From NCBI GenBank assembly GCA_934525595.1, contig CAKSZJ010000009.1, positions 1 through 64,000 of the forward strand: 64,000 nucleotides of DNA, in the 5' to 3' direction. The stretch comes from an uncultured Chiayiivirga sp. Lineage in GTDB: Bacteria > Pseudomonadota > Gammaproteobacteria > Xanthomonadales > Xanthomonadaceae. This document shows positions 15,176 through 25,995 of this stretch, piece after piece (position 1 is the stretch's first letter; every line of letters begins with the position of its first letter). The position numbers were made by a program, and so were the translations under genes. The notes beneath the pieces were generated by a model. That model was given only the letters and a program-made list of their open reading frames with translations. It was not told the DNA's origin and ran no database searches.

Positions 15176-16811
15176 GCCGTCCGCGGCTCCGGTGATTTCC
15201 CGGGCCGATCGCGTCGGCGCCGTGGGCGTGCGGGTCACGCTCACCTGCACATCGCTGGACCCGGTCGGCGTCGAGTTGCTCTACGGGACGCAGCCAGGCG
15301 GCGCGGCCGGCTACGTGGTCAATCCGCAGGCGCGCGTGAGCCTGAACGGCACGGGCGCGAGTGCGACCGCCGACTTCCGCGTGGACATCACCGAGTCGGC
15401 CCCGGCGCAGGACGAGCGCTTCACGATCCGCCGCGAGGCGGGCCAGTTTTCCGGCGAAATGCAGGGCGTGCCGCTGCTGGGAACGATCGCGGCGGCCGAT
15501 GCGCCGATCATGCAGGCCACGATAACCGGCGCAATCCTGCCGACGCAGCCGCCCGAGGGGCTGAGCGGGCGGCCGGACGATCCCTGGGCGCCGGGCATTT
15601 ATCGCGACCTCCTGGGCTTCTGCAGCGCACCCGAGCGCCGCGGCGGGCCGGAATGCCAGGCGCTGGGCCGGCTGGTGTCCGAGGGGGATGCCGAAGGCCT
15701 GATCCAGGTGCTGCGCGCGATTTCCCCCGAGAAGGCCACGGCCCTGGCACCGGGCAGCGTCGGGCTGGTGACCACGCAGATCGGCAACGTCGCGCTGCGC
15801 ACCTCGCAGCTCCTGCATGGCATGGGCGGCGGACTCGACGCCAGCGGGCTGGCGCTGGCCGGCGGCGCGGGCACCTTTGCACTGGGCGATGCGCTGGGCG
15901 CGGCCGAAGATCCCGACGAAGACCGGCGCACCCTGCTGGGCGGCACGCGCTGGGGGCTCTGGATCAACGGGATGATCGGCGGCGGGGATACGGCACGGCA
16001 CGCTGGAAACGCCGGCTTCGACGTAGACAACTGGTCGCTCACGGGCGGCGTCGATTACCGGCTGACCGAAGCGCTCTTCCTCGGCGTCGCCGGCGGGTAT
16101 TCGCGCCTGTCCTCGACCTTCGACGGCGGGCGCGATCGCCTGGAGGGCGATACGCATGCCCTGCACCTGTACGGCGGATTCTCCGGCGCCAGCGGCCTGA
16201 GCCTGGACGGATCGGTGAGCTGGGTGCGCAGCCGCTTCGATCTGGAACGCTACCTGCCCGGCCCGGGAAGCCGGGATCTCCGGCAGCTGGACTCGCTTGC
16301 GAAGGGCTCTCCCGACGCTGCGCAGCGGGCGGCGGCGCTGGGTGTCACCTGGTACGTCCAGTCGGATATCTGGACGGTCGCGCCGACGCTGCAATACCAG
16401 TGGATCGACACCCGGATGGACGCATTCGAGGAGAGTGGCACCTCGATCTTCCGGCTGGCCTATGCGCGCCAGGATCTGGTCACCCGATCGCTCTCCGGCG
16501 GGTTGTACGGTGACCTCACCCTGGCTACGGGCGTCGGGTCTTTCCGCCCGTACGGGCGCGCGCTCTGGTACGCCAACAGCGGCACCGGCGCGCGCAATCT
16601 CCTGGCCGAATTCGCCGAGGGCGGTGCGCCCATGAACGCGGTGATGGCCGCGGAGCCGGACCGCAGCTATGCCACCGTCGAGCTTGGTCTGGGCTTTCGC
16701 CGACCGATCGGAACCCGCACGGTGGATTTCAACCTCGCGACCTTGAAGCTGTTCGGCTACGAGGCCGTCGAGCGCTGGTCGGTGCGCGGTGATGTGCGTA
16801 TTCCGTTCTGA
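15175..16811 (+). pseudogene. 3' fragment of a type V autotransporter (passenger end plus beta-barrel)
   Basis: The last roughly 540 codons of an autotransporter are intact. A short passenger remnant (about 15185-15480) has an Ig- or Calx-beta-like look. A linker with conserved ALAPGSVGLVTTQIGNV follows, and then an autotransporter barrel (from about 15940, GGTRWGLWINGMIGGG) ends in the expected terminal Phe (RGDVRIPF). No start codon with a ribosome site or signal peptide exists in frame near the 5' end; the open frame extends upstream only as antisense of the haem-locus fragments. Unless it is expressed from an unseen start it cannot be exported. Confidence 0.78.
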
Positions 16812-16876
16812 GGCCGCCGCGGCCCATCGCGCTGCGCCGCGCGATTTGCGCGCGCGCACGTTGGCCGGAGTGCGTC

Positions 16877-18244
16877 GTGGCGCGTGAGTTCGACTCCGCA
16901 GTCACCCGCGCCGCGCTCGGTGCGGCGCAGGGGCCGTTCCAGGCCTTTGCGACCTCGGCGCTCCAGTCTCCTCCGGCCGGCAGCGGCCGCGCCGGCATCG
17001 AGCTGGCGCCCGGCGACATCGTCAAGGGACGCTTCGAGGTGGTCGAGGAGCTGGGGCGCGGCGGCATGGGCCTGGTCTACAAGGCGCGCGACCTGCGCAA
17101 GGTGGAGGCGCGCGATCCCGATCCCTTTGTGGCGATGAAGATCCTGTCGGGCGACATGGCCGAGTTCGATCTCGGTTTCGTCGCGCTGCAGCGCGAGGGA
17201 AAGCACGCGCAGAGCCTCAACCACCCGAACATCGTCAAGGTGTTCGACTTCGACCGCGACGGCAAGCTGGTCTATCTCACCATGGAGCTGCTGCGCGGTG
17301 AACCGCTGCAGCTGCGCCTGCGCGATGCCGATCGTCCGCTCGATGCCGCCGAGCGCCTGCGCATCGCGCGCGGGATCATTTCGGGATTGGGCTACGCCCA
17401 CGCCCAGGGGCTGGTGCATGCGGACATCAAGCCGTCCAACGTGTTCCTGGGCGAGGACGGCGAGGCCAGGCTGCTGGATTTCGGCATCGCGCGGGCGCGC
17501 GAACGCGACAGCGTGTTCGACGCCGACGACGTCGGCGCGATGACCATGGACTATGCCAGCCCCGAGATGCTGGCCGGCGAGCGCCCGCAGCCGGCCGATG
17601 ACGTGTATGCGCTTGGCTGCCTGCTGTTTCGGCTCTACGCCGGTCGCCACCCGTTCGATCACGTGCCGGCCGACCAGGCAGCCAGCCAGCGCCTTCGCCC
17701 GAAGTATCCGGGCAGCCTCACGCGCGTGCAGGCGCGCGCCGTGGCGCGTGCGCTGGCGTTCCGGCGGGGCGAGCGGTTCGAGGATGCGGCCGCGCTGGGG
17801 CGTGCGTTCGACGCCTACGACTGGCGCCGCCTGGGAATGGTCCTGGCCGGCGCGACGCTGGCGGCAGGCCTTGTCCTGTGGAGTTCGAGCGACTGGCTGC
17901 TGGCACGCTGGGGCGCGCTCCAGCTCGATGCAGACCAGCGCACCCGGGTCGAGGCGGCGGTGCGCGAGGGGCAGGAAAATCTCCACAGGGCGTATTGGGA
18001 AGACGCGGCGCTCCAGTTCGTCGAGGCGCTGCGCCTCAACCCATACAGCCGCGAGGCGCGGGCAGGGCTGGCGGCGGTGGTGTCGGACATGCGCGGCGCG
18101 ATGCCGGCCGCGGAAGTGTCCGATGCCGTCGCCGTGCTGCAGGAGCGCACACGCTGTCTGGGGGATGATCCGCAGTGCCCGCAGCCGGCGAAGCGGATCC
18201 TCGCGCAAGCGCGGGCTGCCGAGGGCGCTGCAGCGTTCGAGTAG
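16877..18244 (+). CDS. Membrane-anchored Hanks-type Ser/Thr protein kinase
   Basis: This 455-residue kinase starts with GTG. The kinase domain spans about 52-312, with G-loop GRGGMG (60-65), ATP-binding K88, catalytic D183 in HADIKPSN and DFG at 201-203. The usual Arg before the catalytic Asp is replaced by Ala, making it a non-RD kinase that may not need activation-loop phosphorylation. One membrane helix (about 319-336) follows, then a C-terminal part of about 115 residues that includes a TPR-like stretch and may lie in the periplasm. Its substrates are unknown. It starts 65 bp after the autotransporter fragment and converges on trpF. Confidence 0.88.
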   Translation: MAREFDSAVTRAALGAAQGPFQAFATSALQSPPAGSGRAGIELAPGDIVKGRFEVVEELGRGGMGLVYKARDLRKVEARDPDPFVAMKILSGDMAEFDLGFVALQREGKHAQSLNHPNIVKVFDFDRDGKLVYLTMELLRGEPLQLRLRDADRPLDAAERLRIARGIISGLGYAHAQGLVHADIKPSNVFLGEDGEARLLDFGIARARERDSVFDADDVGAMTMDYASPEMLAGERPQPADDVYALGCLLFRLYAGRHPFDHVPADQAASQRLRPKYPGSLTRVQARAVARALAFRRGERFEDAAALGRAFDAYDWRRLGMVLAGATLAAGLVLWSSSDWLLARWGALQLDADQRTRVEAAVREGQENLHRAYWEDAALQFVEALRLNPYSREARAGLAAVVSDMRGAMPAAEVSDAVAVLQERTRCLGDDPQCPQPAKRILAQARAAEGAAAFE

Positions 18245-18292
18245 GCGGTGCAGGAGCGCGGCGGAATGTCGGGGCTGCAGTCCGCGGGATGC

Positions 18293-18955
18293 TCAACAGG
18301 AAGCCGCTGGGCCGCCGATCCCGCCGTCGGCCTCGCGCACCGCAGCGGCGAAGGCGCGCATGCGTGCGGGATCCTTGATTCCAGGTGCCGCTTCCAGCCC
18401 GCTGGAAACGTCCACGCCCCAGGGCCGCGCGAGCCCGATGGCCTGCGCGACGTTGCCTTCATGCAGTCCGCCTGCAAGAAGGATGCGGCGTTCGCCGATC
18501 TCGGGCATCTGCCGCCAGTCGAGCGGCCGGCCGCTGCCTCCCGGCTCGCCCGGCGCGTGGCCATCGAGCAGCAGCGCGTGGGCCGAGGGCCAGGCCTGCA
18601 CGTACCGCTGCGCTTCCCTCGGGTCGGCGTCGCCCAGTGCGATTGCCTTGATGTAGGGAAGGCCGAACGACCGGCAGAAGGCTTCGTTTTCGGCGCCGTG
18701 GAACTGCAGAAGGTCGGGCCGGATCCGCTCCGCCAGCTCGGCGACCTCTTCACCGCTGGCGTCCATGACCAGCGCCACGGCCGCTACCGATGCGGGTATC
18801 CGCGCGCGCAGCGCAGCCGCATGCGGCAGGTCAAGCCGGCGCGGGCTGCGTCGGGCAAATACCAGGCCGATCATGTCCACGCCCAGCGCCACCGCCAGGT
18901 CCACATCGGCTTCGCGGGTGAGGCCACAGAACTTGATGCGCGTGCGTGCGCTCAA
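18293..18955 (-). CDS. trpF: Phosphoribosylanthranilate isomerase
   Basis: The product (220 residues) is a single TIM barrel that converts phosphoribosylanthranilate to CdRP in tryptophan synthesis. The signatures IKFCGLTR (catalytic Cys), LQFHGAE and GVDVSSGLE are all present. The preferred start is a TTG at 18953-18955, whose last two bases form part of the TGA stop of truA (sequence TTGA). An ATG at 18982 would overlap truA by 31 bp. In related genomes trpF is followed by trpB and trpA; here it is followed by the convergent kinase, so the rest of the pathway lies elsewhere. Confidence 0.9.
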   Translation of the reverse strand: MSARTRIKFCGLTREADVDLAVALGVDMIGLVFARRSPRRLDLPHAAALRARIPASVAAVALVMDASGEEVAELAERIRPDLLQFHGAENEAFCRSFGLPYIKAIALGDADPREAQRYVQAWPSAHALLLDGHAPGEPGGSGRPLDWRQMPEIGERRILLAGGLHEGNVAQAIGLARPWGVDVSSGLEAAPGIKDPARMRAFAAAVREADGGIGGPAASC

Positions 18956-19719
18956 CGCGTGACCTCGGGCGGCAGGCCACATTCGCGCGGATAAAGTGGA
19001 CCGATGAACAGCAGGCCCTGGGGCAGGGCGGTCGGCCCGGCCACGGTCCGGTCGCGGCCTTCGAGCAGCTCGGCCAGCCAGGGCGCCGGGCGCTCGCCCC
19101 GGCCGATCGGCAGCAGGCTGCCGACGAGGTTGCGCACCATGTGGTGCAGGAAGGCGTTGGCACGGACGTCGACGTGGACTTCCTCGCCGATGCGGTGCAC
19201 GTCGAGGCGCTGCAGGTCGCGGCGCGCGTGGCTGGCCTGGCACTGCGAGGAGCGGAACGCGGAGAAGTCGCGCTCGCCCAGCAGCGCCTGGGCCGCCGCG
19301 TGCATGGCGGCGGCGTCCAGCGGCTGGCGCTCCCAGGCCACGAAGCGTGCGTCCAGCGCCGGGCGCACCCTGCGGTTGAGGATGCGGTAGCGGTAGCGCC
19401 GCGCGCGCGCGGAAAAGCGCGCGTGGAAATCGTCGGAGACGGGTTGGCACCAACGCACCGCCATCGAGTGCGGCAGGCGCGAATTGGCGCCCATCATCCA
19501 GCCGTAGTCGGTGCGTTCGGCGTGGCTGTCGAAGTGCACGACCTGGCACAGCCCGTGCACGCCGCGATCGGTGCGCCCGGCGCAGGTGGTCTCGACCCGG
19601 TGGCCGGCGACGAAGCCAAGCGCCGCTTCCAGCGCTGCCTGCAGACTCGGGTTGTCGCCCAGCCGCTGCCAGCCGCAGAAATCGGTGCCGTCGTACTCGA
19701 TGCCCAGGGCGTAGCGCAT
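18952..19719 (-). CDS. truA: tRNA pseudouridine(38-40) synthase
   Basis: This 255-residue TruA makes pseudouridine at positions 38-40 of the anticodon stem-loop in many tRNAs. The catalytic Asp is D51 in [11 protein letters not shown]. Other family segments are [10 protein letters not shown] near the N-terminus and [11 protein letters not shown] at about residue 188. It is translationally coupled to trpF through a TTGA overlap. A hairpin separates it from fimV. Confidence 0.95.
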   Translation of the reverse strand: MRYALGIEYDGTDFCGWQRLGDNPSLQAALEAALGFVAGHRVETTCAGRTDRGVHGLCQVVHFDSHAERTDYGWMMGANSRLPHSMAVRWCQPVSDDFHARFSARARRYRYRILNRRVRPALDARFVAWERQPLDAAAMHAAAQALLGERDFSAFRSSQCQASHARRDLQRLDVHRIGEEVHVDVRANAFLHHMVRNLVGSLLPIGRGERPAPWLAELLEGRDRTVAGPTALPQGLLFIGPLYPRECGLPPEVTR

Positions 19720-19736
19720 GCGCGATCCTGAAATGC

Positions 19737-19768
19737 GAAGGGCCGGAGGCTGACGCGTCCGGCCCTTC
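19737..19768 (-). terminator. Hairpin between fimV and truA
   Basis: An 11-bp inverted repeat (GAAGGGCCGGA/TCCGGCCCTTC, 10-base loop) lies between the fimV stop and the truA start. On the minus strand it is followed by CGCATTTC, so the T-tract is weak. It may reduce read-through rather than fully terminate. Confidence 0.5.
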
Positions 19769-19786
19769 AGGGTGGAGCCTTGTGGT

Positions 19787-22060
19787 TCAGAGGATGGTGG
19801 CGATCAGGGCGCGGGCTTCCTCGCGCTGGGCCGAGTTGCCCTCGGTCAGCACTTCCTCGAGCATTCCGCGCGCGCCTTCCGCATCACCCATGTCGAGGTA
19901 GGCGCGGGCCAGTTCGAGCTTGGTCGCGGCGACGTCCGAATCGATCGCGGCATCGTCGGCGATGGACGCCGCGTACGGGAATGCTTCGGGCGTTTCGTCG
20001 AGCGGCGCTTCGGGCTCCGATTCGAAGGTGAAGTCGTCGGCGTGATCGTCGGCGTGGCCGTGCGGATCGGCGACGGCCGCGCTATGCAGCCAGTCGACGT
20101 CGCGCGCGGCTGGTGCCTGCGGCAGCGGCTCGGGTTCGAACACGGGTGCGTCGTCGTAGGAGGCGTCCGATGCCGCCGCGCCGCCGCCTTCGGTGCTGTC
20201 GAAGAGCGGGTTGTGCGGCGCGATCTGCCGGCCCATGGCTACTGCCTCCTGCCAGAGCGGATCATCCAGGTCGCGGACCTGTGCGTACATCGCCTCGGCG
20301 GCCATCTCGAAGGCCGCGCTCTCGCCGGTGGCGGTGTAGTGCTTGAGCAGGTCGAGGTGGAGGTGCAGATCGTCGGGATAGTGGGAGATCGCCTCGATGA
20401 GATCGCCTTCCTGCGGATCGGGCTCGAACGGTGCCACGACGGCGGGCGCGGATGCGTCCGTGGCGACAGCGACGGTTTCCGGCGTCTTGCGCCGCCGGGC
20501 CGCGAGCAGGGCGATGAGTCCGAGCAATACAACCGCGCCGCCGCCCACGAGCCAGGGGTTGAAGCCCGTCGAGGGGGCCGAGGGGGCGGGGGCCGGCTGC
20601 GGCGCGGGTTCCGGCTCGGCAATCGGCTCGGGCGTGGCGGCGGGAGGTGCGACCTGTTCGGGGGGGATCTCGGTCCCGGATTCGGCCGGCGCTTCGGAGG
20701 CGACAACGTCCGCCGGATCTTCTTCCGCCGGAGCGAGCGTGGCGGCTGTGGCGTCGTCGGCCGCCGGGGCAATCGCATCGGCTGCAAGCGGGTCGGTGGA
20801 GGCCGCCGAGGCGGCTTCGGCACTCGCGACGCGGCCTGCCTCGGCTTCGGCGAGGCGACGCTGGGCGGCGGCCAGCTCGCTGTCCTTGAGTTCCAGCAGG
20901 CGACGGCTTTCGGACTGGAGATCCTCCAGCTCGCCGACGCGCGACTTGAGCTCCACGTTCTCCTGCGACAGCGCACTGACTTCCTCGCGGCTGCGTGCCA
21001 GCTCGGCGCGCAACTCGCGGCCGCTGCCATCGGCGGCCGCGCCGGACTGGCTCGCGCTCGCGCTGCCTTCGCCGCGCGGCGGGGTCAGTTCAAGGCGCGA
21101 GTCGTTGCGCCGGTCGGCCGCGACGCGGCCGGTGCCCGGAGCGCTCATCGACGCGTCGGCCGGTGCCGCGAAGGTGGCGGCCGCACCGCCCCAACTCTGC
21201 ATCTGGTCGCGCACCTGGGCGGCGGCTTCCGAGGCCGCCAGGAGGGTGGCTTCCTCGCGCGCCGGGATGCGCAGCACCGCGCCCTTCTTGAGGCGGTTGA
21301 TGTTGTTGTCGGCAAAGGCGTCGGGATTGGCGCGCAGCAGGGCCAGCATCATCTGGTTGATGGTGACGGCGTCATCGTGGCGCGTGCGCTGGGCAATCGA
21401 CCACAGCGTGTCGCCGGCGGCGACCGGCCCGTAGCTGTCGGCGCCGTAGCCGGGATAACTGTCCTGCGGGCTCGCGGCTGCTGGCGCGGGCTCGGGAATC
21501 GAGGCTGCCGCCGGCGGCGCATCGTAGACCGGCGCGGGCGGAGGCTCGGCGATGGGTTCGGCGGCCCGCGGAGGCGGTGTTTCCAGAAGCGGCTCGGTCG
21601 GCGCCGGCGGCGGTTCGGGCAGCGGGCGGGTACGGACCGGCGCGCTGGCGGTGATCGGCATCATCGACGGCGGATCGAGCAGCACGGTGTATTCGCGCAG
21701 CATGCGACCCTTGCCCCAGTCGGCTTCCAGCAGGAAACTCAGGAACGGATCGGAAACGCTGTCGGGCGTGGTGATGCGGATGACCTTGCGGCCGCGCTCG
21801 TCGGTGCGCACCTCGAAGGTGAGGTTGGCGGCCTGCAGGGTCGGGCGGTTGAGTCCGACGCGCGTGAAGGCGTCGGGCGGCGCCAGCTTGACGCGCAGGT
21901 CGTCGGCTTCACCCGGACTGCCCACCAGTACCGGAATTTCGGCGACAAGTGGCTGATTCAGGGAAGATTTCACCTCGATCTGGCCCAGGCCGAGCGCGCT
22001 GGCATGGCCGCTGCCCAAGGCCAGAGCGAGGGCAATCGGGAGACGGAGACGCATATTCAT
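19787..22060 (-). CDS. fimV: FimV/HubP-family polar landmark protein
   Basis: This 757-residue protein has a signal peptide (about 1-23), a conserved periplasmic N-terminal domain, a proline-rich stretch, a LysM peptidoglycan-binding domain (about 210-266), a coiled coil (347-407) and one membrane helix (about 503-522). An acidic cytoplasmic part ends with the FimV C-terminal TPR-like domain ([21 protein letters not shown]). FimV/HubP marks the cell pole and is needed for type IV pilus assembly and twitching. The start at 22060 has GAGGGG ten bases upstream. The order asd-fimV-truA-trpF is conserved in Xanthomonadales and pseudomonads. Confidence 0.92.
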   Translation of the reverse strand: MNMRLRLPIALALALGSGHASALGLGQIEVKSSLNQPLVAEIPVLVGSPGEADDLRVKLAPPDAFTRVGLNRPTLQAANLTFEVRTDERGRKVIRITTPDSVSDPFLSFLLEADWGKGRMLREYTVLLDPPSMMPITASAPVRTRPLPEPPPAPTEPLLETPPPRAAEPIAEPPPAPVYDAPPAAASIPEPAPAAASPQDSYPGYGADSYGPVAAGDTLWSIAQRTRHDDAVTINQMMLALLRANPDAFADNNINRLKKGAVLRIPAREEATLLAASEAAAQVRDQMQSWGGAAATFAAPADASMSAPGTGRVAADRRNDSRLELTPPRGEGSASASQSGAAADGSGRELRAELARSREEVSALSQENVELKSRVGELEDLQSESRRLLELKDSELAAAQRRLAEAEAGRVASAEAASAASTDPLAADAIAPAADDATAATLAPAEEDPADVVASEAPAESGTEIPPEQVAPPAATPEPIAEPEPAPQPAPAPSAPSTGFNPWLVGGGAVVLLGLIALLAARRRKTPETVAVATDASAPAVVAPFEPDPQEGDLIEAISHYPDDLHLHLDLLKHYTATGESAAFEMAAEAMYAQVRDLDDPLWQEAVAMGRQIAPHNPLFDSTEGGGAAASDASYDDAPVFEPEPLPQAPAARDVDWLHSAAVADPHGHADDHADDFTFESEPEAPLDETPEAFPYAASIADDAAIDSDVAATKLELARAYLDMGDAEGARGMLEEVLTEGNSAQREEARALIATIL

Positions 22061-22155
22061 CTGGAGGTTTCCCCTCGAAGGCATGGTGCGACGCGCTGCT
22101 TGCCGTTTCCCCCTGAATCCTCGAAACGACGTGATAACGCGGTGCTAACTTTAGA

Positions 22156-23184
22156 TCAGGCGTGAGTTTTTACCAATAGTTCAGCAATCTGTACAGCGTT
22201 GAGTGCGGCGCCCTTGCGGATATTGTCCGCGACTACCCACAGATTCAGGCCGCGCGGGTGCGAGATGTCCTGCCGGATGCGCCCGACGTAGACCGGATCG
22301 GTGCCCGAGGCGTGGGTGACCGGCGTGGGCCAGCCGCCGGAACGGCGCTCGTCCACCACGACCACGCCGGGCGCCTTCTCCAGCAGCGCACGCGCGGCCT
22401 CGGCGCTGATCGGCGTGCGGGTTTCGATGTGGACGGCCTCGGCATGCCCGTAGAACACCGGCACGCGCACCGCGGTCGGATTCACCTCGATGGATGCATC
22501 GCCGAGGATCTTGCGCGTTTCCCACACCAGCTTCATTTCCTCTTTGGTGTAGCCGTTGTCGAGGAAGTCGTCGATCTGCGGAATCAGGTTGAAGGCGATC
22601 TGCACCGGAAAGCGCGCGGGCTCAGGATCGGCAAAGCTCAGGATGGCGGCGGTCTGGCGGCCCAGCTCCTCCAGCGCGGAGCGACCGGCGCCCGATACCG
22701 ACTGATAGGTCGCCACGTTGATGCGTTCGATGCCCACCGCGCGGTGGATCGGCGCGAGGGCCACCAGCATCTGCATGGTGGAGCAGTTGGGGTTGGCGAT
22801 GATGCCGCGCGGCGGGTTCAGCGCGGCGTCGGGATTGACCTCGGATACCACCAGCGGCACGTCGTCGTCGTAGCGGAAGGCCGAACTGTTGTCGATGACG
22901 ATGGCGCCGGCGGCCGCGAAGCGGGGCGCATGTTCCTTCGAGATCGCGCCGCCCGCGGAGAACAGTGCGATGTCCACGCCGGCCGGATCGAAGCCGGCAA
23001 GATCCTGCACCATCACCTGCTGGCCGTCGAAGGAAATCCGCTCGCCGGCGGAACGCTCGGAGGCCAGCGCGACGAGCTTGCCCACGGGGAAACCGCGTTC
23101 GGCGAGGACTGTCAGTATGGTTTCGCCCACCGCGCCGGTGGCGCCGACGACGGCTACGGTGTATTGCCTGGGTGAGTCGTTCAT
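22156..23184 (-). CDS. asd: Aspartate-semialdehyde dehydrogenase
   Basis: This 342-residue enzyme reduces aspartyl phosphate to aspartate semialdehyde for lysine/DAP, threonine and methionine synthesis. It has the NADP-binding GATGAVGE at 14-21, catalytic C134 in NPNCSTMQ and the active-site His in RVPVFYGHAEAVHIE. Its length and fold type match the enzymes of this family. The 95 bp before fimV contain no clear terminator, so partial co-transcription with fimV is possible. Confidence 0.95.
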   Translation of the reverse strand: MNDSPRQYTVAVVGATGAVGETILTVLAERGFPVGKLVALASERSAGERISFDGQQVMVQDLAGFDPAGVDIALFSAGGAISKEHAPRFAAAGAIVIDNSSAFRYDDDVPLVVSEVNPDAALNPPRGIIANPNCSTMQMLVALAPIHRAVGIERINVATYQSVSGAGRSALEELGRQTAAILSFADPEPARFPVQIAFNLIPQIDDFLDNGYTKEEMKLVWETRKILGDASIEVNPTAVRVPVFYGHAEAVHIETRTPISAEAARALLEKAPGVVVVDERRSGGWPTPVTHASGTDPVYVGRIRQDISHPRGLNLWVVADNIRKGAALNAVQIAELLVKTHA

Positions 23185-23209
23185 GGGGTGCGTGCCCGCA
23201 AGGGTAGGG

Positions 23210-24307
23210 TCAGGGATGGAACGCGCCGCCGGGCACGCGCGGCGCGATGGCGCCGACGTCGCCGCACTGGGCGCGGTGGCGCAGGGCCTGGTCGATCAAC
23301 ACCAGGGCGACCATTGCCTCGGCGATGGGTGTGGCGCGGATGCCGACGCAGGGGTCGTGCCGACCGGTGGTGACCACATCGACTGCGGTGCCGGAGGTAT
23401 CGAGGCTGCGGCCGGGCAGGCGGATGCTGGAGGTGGGCTTGAGCGCGATCGAACAGCGGATCGGCTGGCCGCTGGAAATCCCGCCGAGGATCCCGCCGGC
23501 GTGGTTGGAGAGGAACCCGTCGGCGGTGATCTCGTCGCGGTTTTCCGTGCCCCTCATCGCCGCCACCGCGAAGCCGTCGCCGATCTCCACGCCCTTGACC
23601 GCGTTGATGCCCATCAGCGCGGCCGCCAGCTCCGCGTCGAGCTTGCCGTAGATCGGCTCGCCCCAGCCCGGCGGGACGCCTTCGGCCACCACGTCCACCC
23701 GTGCGCCGACCGAATCCCCCGACTTGTGCAGCGCCTTCATGTAGTCCTCCAGCGCCGGCACCTGTTCGGCGCAGGGCCAGAAGAAGGGGTTGGTTTCGAC
23801 CACATCCCAGTCGAACCCCTGCGGGCGGATGTCGCCCAGCCGGGACAGGAAGCCGCGCACAAGCACGCCGCGCTGCGCCAGCCATTTTTTTGCCACCGCG
23901 CCTGCGGCCACGCGCATGGTGGTTTCGCGCGCCGAGCTTCGCCCGCCGCCGTGCGGATCGCGGATGCCGTACTTGTGCCAGTAGGCGTAGTCGGCGTGCG
24001 CCGGACGGAACTGCTCGGCGATGGCGCCGTAGTCCTTGCTGCGCGGGTCCACGTTGCGGATCAGCAGCGCGATCGGCGTGCCGGTGGTGCGGCCCTCGTA
24101 CACGCCCGAGAGGATTTCCACCTCGTCGGCCTCGCGCCGCTGCGAGGTATAGCGCGAGCGGCCGGTGGCGCGGCGATCGAGATCGGCGCGGAAGTCCTGC
24201 GGCGCCAGTGCCAGGCCGGGCGGGCAGCCGTCGATCACGCAGCCGATGGCCGGTCCGTGCGACTCACCGAACGTGGTGACGCGGAACAGTCGGCCGAAGC
24301 TGTTCAC
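23210..24307 (-). CDS. aroC: Chorismate synthase
   Basis: This 365-residue enzyme of the shikimate pathway converts EPSP to chorismate with reduced FMN. The conserved motifs GESHGPAIG near the N-terminus, [13 protein letters not shown] and the ending segment [17 protein letters not shown] are all present. The start is GTG at 24305-24307, overlapping the prmB stop as GTGA, so translation is coupled to prmB. This prmB-aroC pairing is common in gammaproteobacteria. Confidence 0.95.
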   Translation of the reverse strand: MNSFGRLFRVTTFGESHGPAIGCVIDGCPPGLALAPQDFRADLDRRATGRSRYTSQRREADEVEILSGVYEGRTTGTPIALLIRNVDPRSKDYGAIAEQFRPAHADYAYWHKYGIRDPHGGGRSSARETTMRVAAGAVAKKWLAQRGVLVRGFLSRLGDIRPQGFDWDVVETNPFFWPCAEQVPALEDYMKALHKSGDSVGARVDVVAEGVPPGWGEPIYGKLDAELAAALMGINAVKGVEIGDGFAVAAMRGTENRDEITADGFLSNHAGGILGGISSGQPIRCSIALKPTSSIRLPGRSLDTSGTAVDVVTTGRHDPCVGIRATPIAEAMVALVLIDQALRHRAQCGDVGAIAPRVPGGAFHP

Positions 24308-25242
24308 GAGCCGCGCGAATCCGGTCCGCGCGCATCGGCCAGCGTCCTGATGCGCGGGTGGTGACGCGCCAGCGCCTCGCGTTCGATCACGAACACGCCC
24401 ATCTGCCCCACCTTGAACTCGATCCAGTCGAACGGAAGCTCCGGCAGAAGTGCGACCAGGGCGCGTTCGCTTTCGCCTACTTCGCAGATCAGCAGGCCAT
24501 CTTCGGTCAGGTGCTCCGGCGCGTCGCGCAGGATGCGCAGGACGAGGTCCAGGCCGTCGTCGCCGGCGCGCAGTCCGAGCTCGGGCTCGTGGCGGTACTC
24601 GGGCGGCAGCGCGTCGGTTTCCCCGTGGGTGACGTAAGGCGGGTTGCTGACGATGAGGTCGTAACGCTCGCCCATCAGCGCGGAGAAGAGATCCGACGGG
24701 ATCAACCGCACCCGCTCGCCGACGTCGAAGCGCTCCACGTTGGTTTGCGCCAGCGCCAGCGCATCGTGGCTCAGATCCACCGCGTCCACCTGCCAGTCGG
24801 GCCGATGCACCGCCATGGCGATGCCGATGCAGCCCGAGCCGGTGCAAAGGTCGAGCGCGCGTGCGACTTGGCGATCTCCAAGCCAGGGCTGGAAGCCGGC
24901 CTCGATCAGCTCGGCGATGGGCGAGCGCGGCACCAGGGCGCGTGCGTCGGTGAGGAAGCACAGGCCTGCAAACCATGCTTCGCCGGTGAGGTAGCAGGCC
25001 GGGATGCGTTCGACGATGCGGCGTTCGAACAGCGCCAGCACGCGCGCCTTTTCCGCCGCGGTCAGGCGCGCCTGACCGTAGACCGGCGGCAGGTCGTGCG
25101 GCAGATGCAGGGCGTGCAGGACCAGCTGGGTGGCCTCGTCGAGCGCATTGTCGAAACCGTGCCCGAAGCTCAGGCCGGCCTCGCCGAAGCGGCTGGCGCC
25201 GTGGCGGATGAAATCGATGATGGTGCGGAGTTCGGCGGTCAT
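24304..25242 (-). CDS. prmB: Ribosomal protein L3 N5-glutamine methyltransferase
   Basis: This 312-residue SAM-dependent methyltransferase of the PrmB/PrmC (HemK) group methylates a glutamine of ribosomal protein L3. The SAM-binding motif [12 protein letters not shown] and the glutamine-recognition motif NPPY ([10 protein letters not shown]) are present. Proximity to aroC and an N-terminal helical domain of the PrmB type favour PrmB over PrmC. The gene is divergent from the SCO gene with 105 bp between starts. Confidence 0.92.
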   Translation of the reverse strand: MTAELRTIIDFIRHGASRFGEAGLSFGHGFDNALDEATQLVLHALHLPHDLPPVYGQARLTAAEKARVLALFERRIVERIPACYLTGEAWFAGLCFLTDARALVPRSPIAELIEAGFQPWLGDRQVARALDLCTGSGCIGIAMAVHRPDWQVDAVDLSHDALALAQTNVERFDVGERVRLIPSDLFSALMGERYDLIVSNPPYVTHGETDALPPEYRHEPELGLRAGDDGLDLVLRILRDAPEHLTEDGLLICEVGESERALVALLPELPFDWIEFKVGQMGVFVIEREALARHHPRIRTLADARGPDSRGS

Positions 25243-25347
25243 GGTGCAGTGCGGAATGGATGCGTGCGCAGTATAGCCGGCAGCGTGGCCCCAGCATCCC
25301 GTATCGCCTGCCGAAGGCGAGGCCTTGCGGGCAGTTATACTGGCCGG

Positions 25348-25995
25348 ATGAATACGAATACCCGACCCTCCGGCACCCTGCCGACCCTCCTGGTGCTGAT
25401 CGTCGCGCTGGCCGCCGGGCTGGGCCTGTGGGCCGGCCAGAAGTTCTTTTCCCGCCCTGCTGGGGCACCGCAGGTGGACAGCATGCGTCTGCTGGATGCG
25501 AGGCGCGTGCTGCCGGAGTTCTCGCTTGCGGCTGGCGACGGGGGCGTGCTTGACGCGCAGGCCCTGCGTGGACGCTGGACCCTGGTGTTCCTGGGCTTCA
25601 CCCACTGCCCGGACGTATGCCCGACCACCCTGGCCAGCCTGGCGCGCGCCGAAAAGCAGTGGGCCTCGCTGCCCGTGGCACGCCGCCCGCGCATCCTGTT
25701 CGTCTCGGTCGATCCCGAGCGTGACACCTCCGAAACGCTGCGGAAATACGCCGCGTACTTCAGCCCCGACATCCTGACCGCGACCAGCGACATCCCCTCG
25801 CTGAACCGTTTCGCCGCCTCGCTCAGCATGGTGTTCGCCAAGGCGCCGCAGGACGACGGCGGCTACACCATCGACCACACCAGCTGGGTGGCGGTGCTCG
25901 ATCCGCAGGCCAACCTGGCCGGCTTCATCCGGCCACCGCTGGACCCTGAGCGCATCGCCGCGGACATGCGCACCCTGGTGGAGCACGCGCCGTGA
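25348..25995 (+). CDS. SCO1/SenC-type copper-binding thioredoxin-fold protein
   Basis: This 215-residue protein has an N-terminal membrane anchor (about 11-31) and a periplasmic thioredoxin-like domain. The copper ligands of the SCO family are present: C87 and C91 in [10 protein letters not shown], and H177 in [11 protein letters not shown] proteins deliver copper to the CuA site of cytochrome c oxidase or keep it reduced. No oxidase gene lies nearby. Its TGA stop overlaps the GTG start of psd. Confidence 0.9.
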   Translation: MNTNTRPSGTLPTLLVLIVALAAGLGLWAGQKFFSRPAGAPQVDSMRLLDARRVLPEFSLAAGDGGVLDAQALRGRWTLVFLGFTHCPDVCPTTLASLARAEKQWASLPVARRPRILFVSVDPERDTSETLRKYAAYFSPDILTATSDIPSLNRFAASLSMVFAKAPQDDGGYTIDHTSWVAVLDPQANLAGFIRPPLDPERIAADMRTLVEHAP

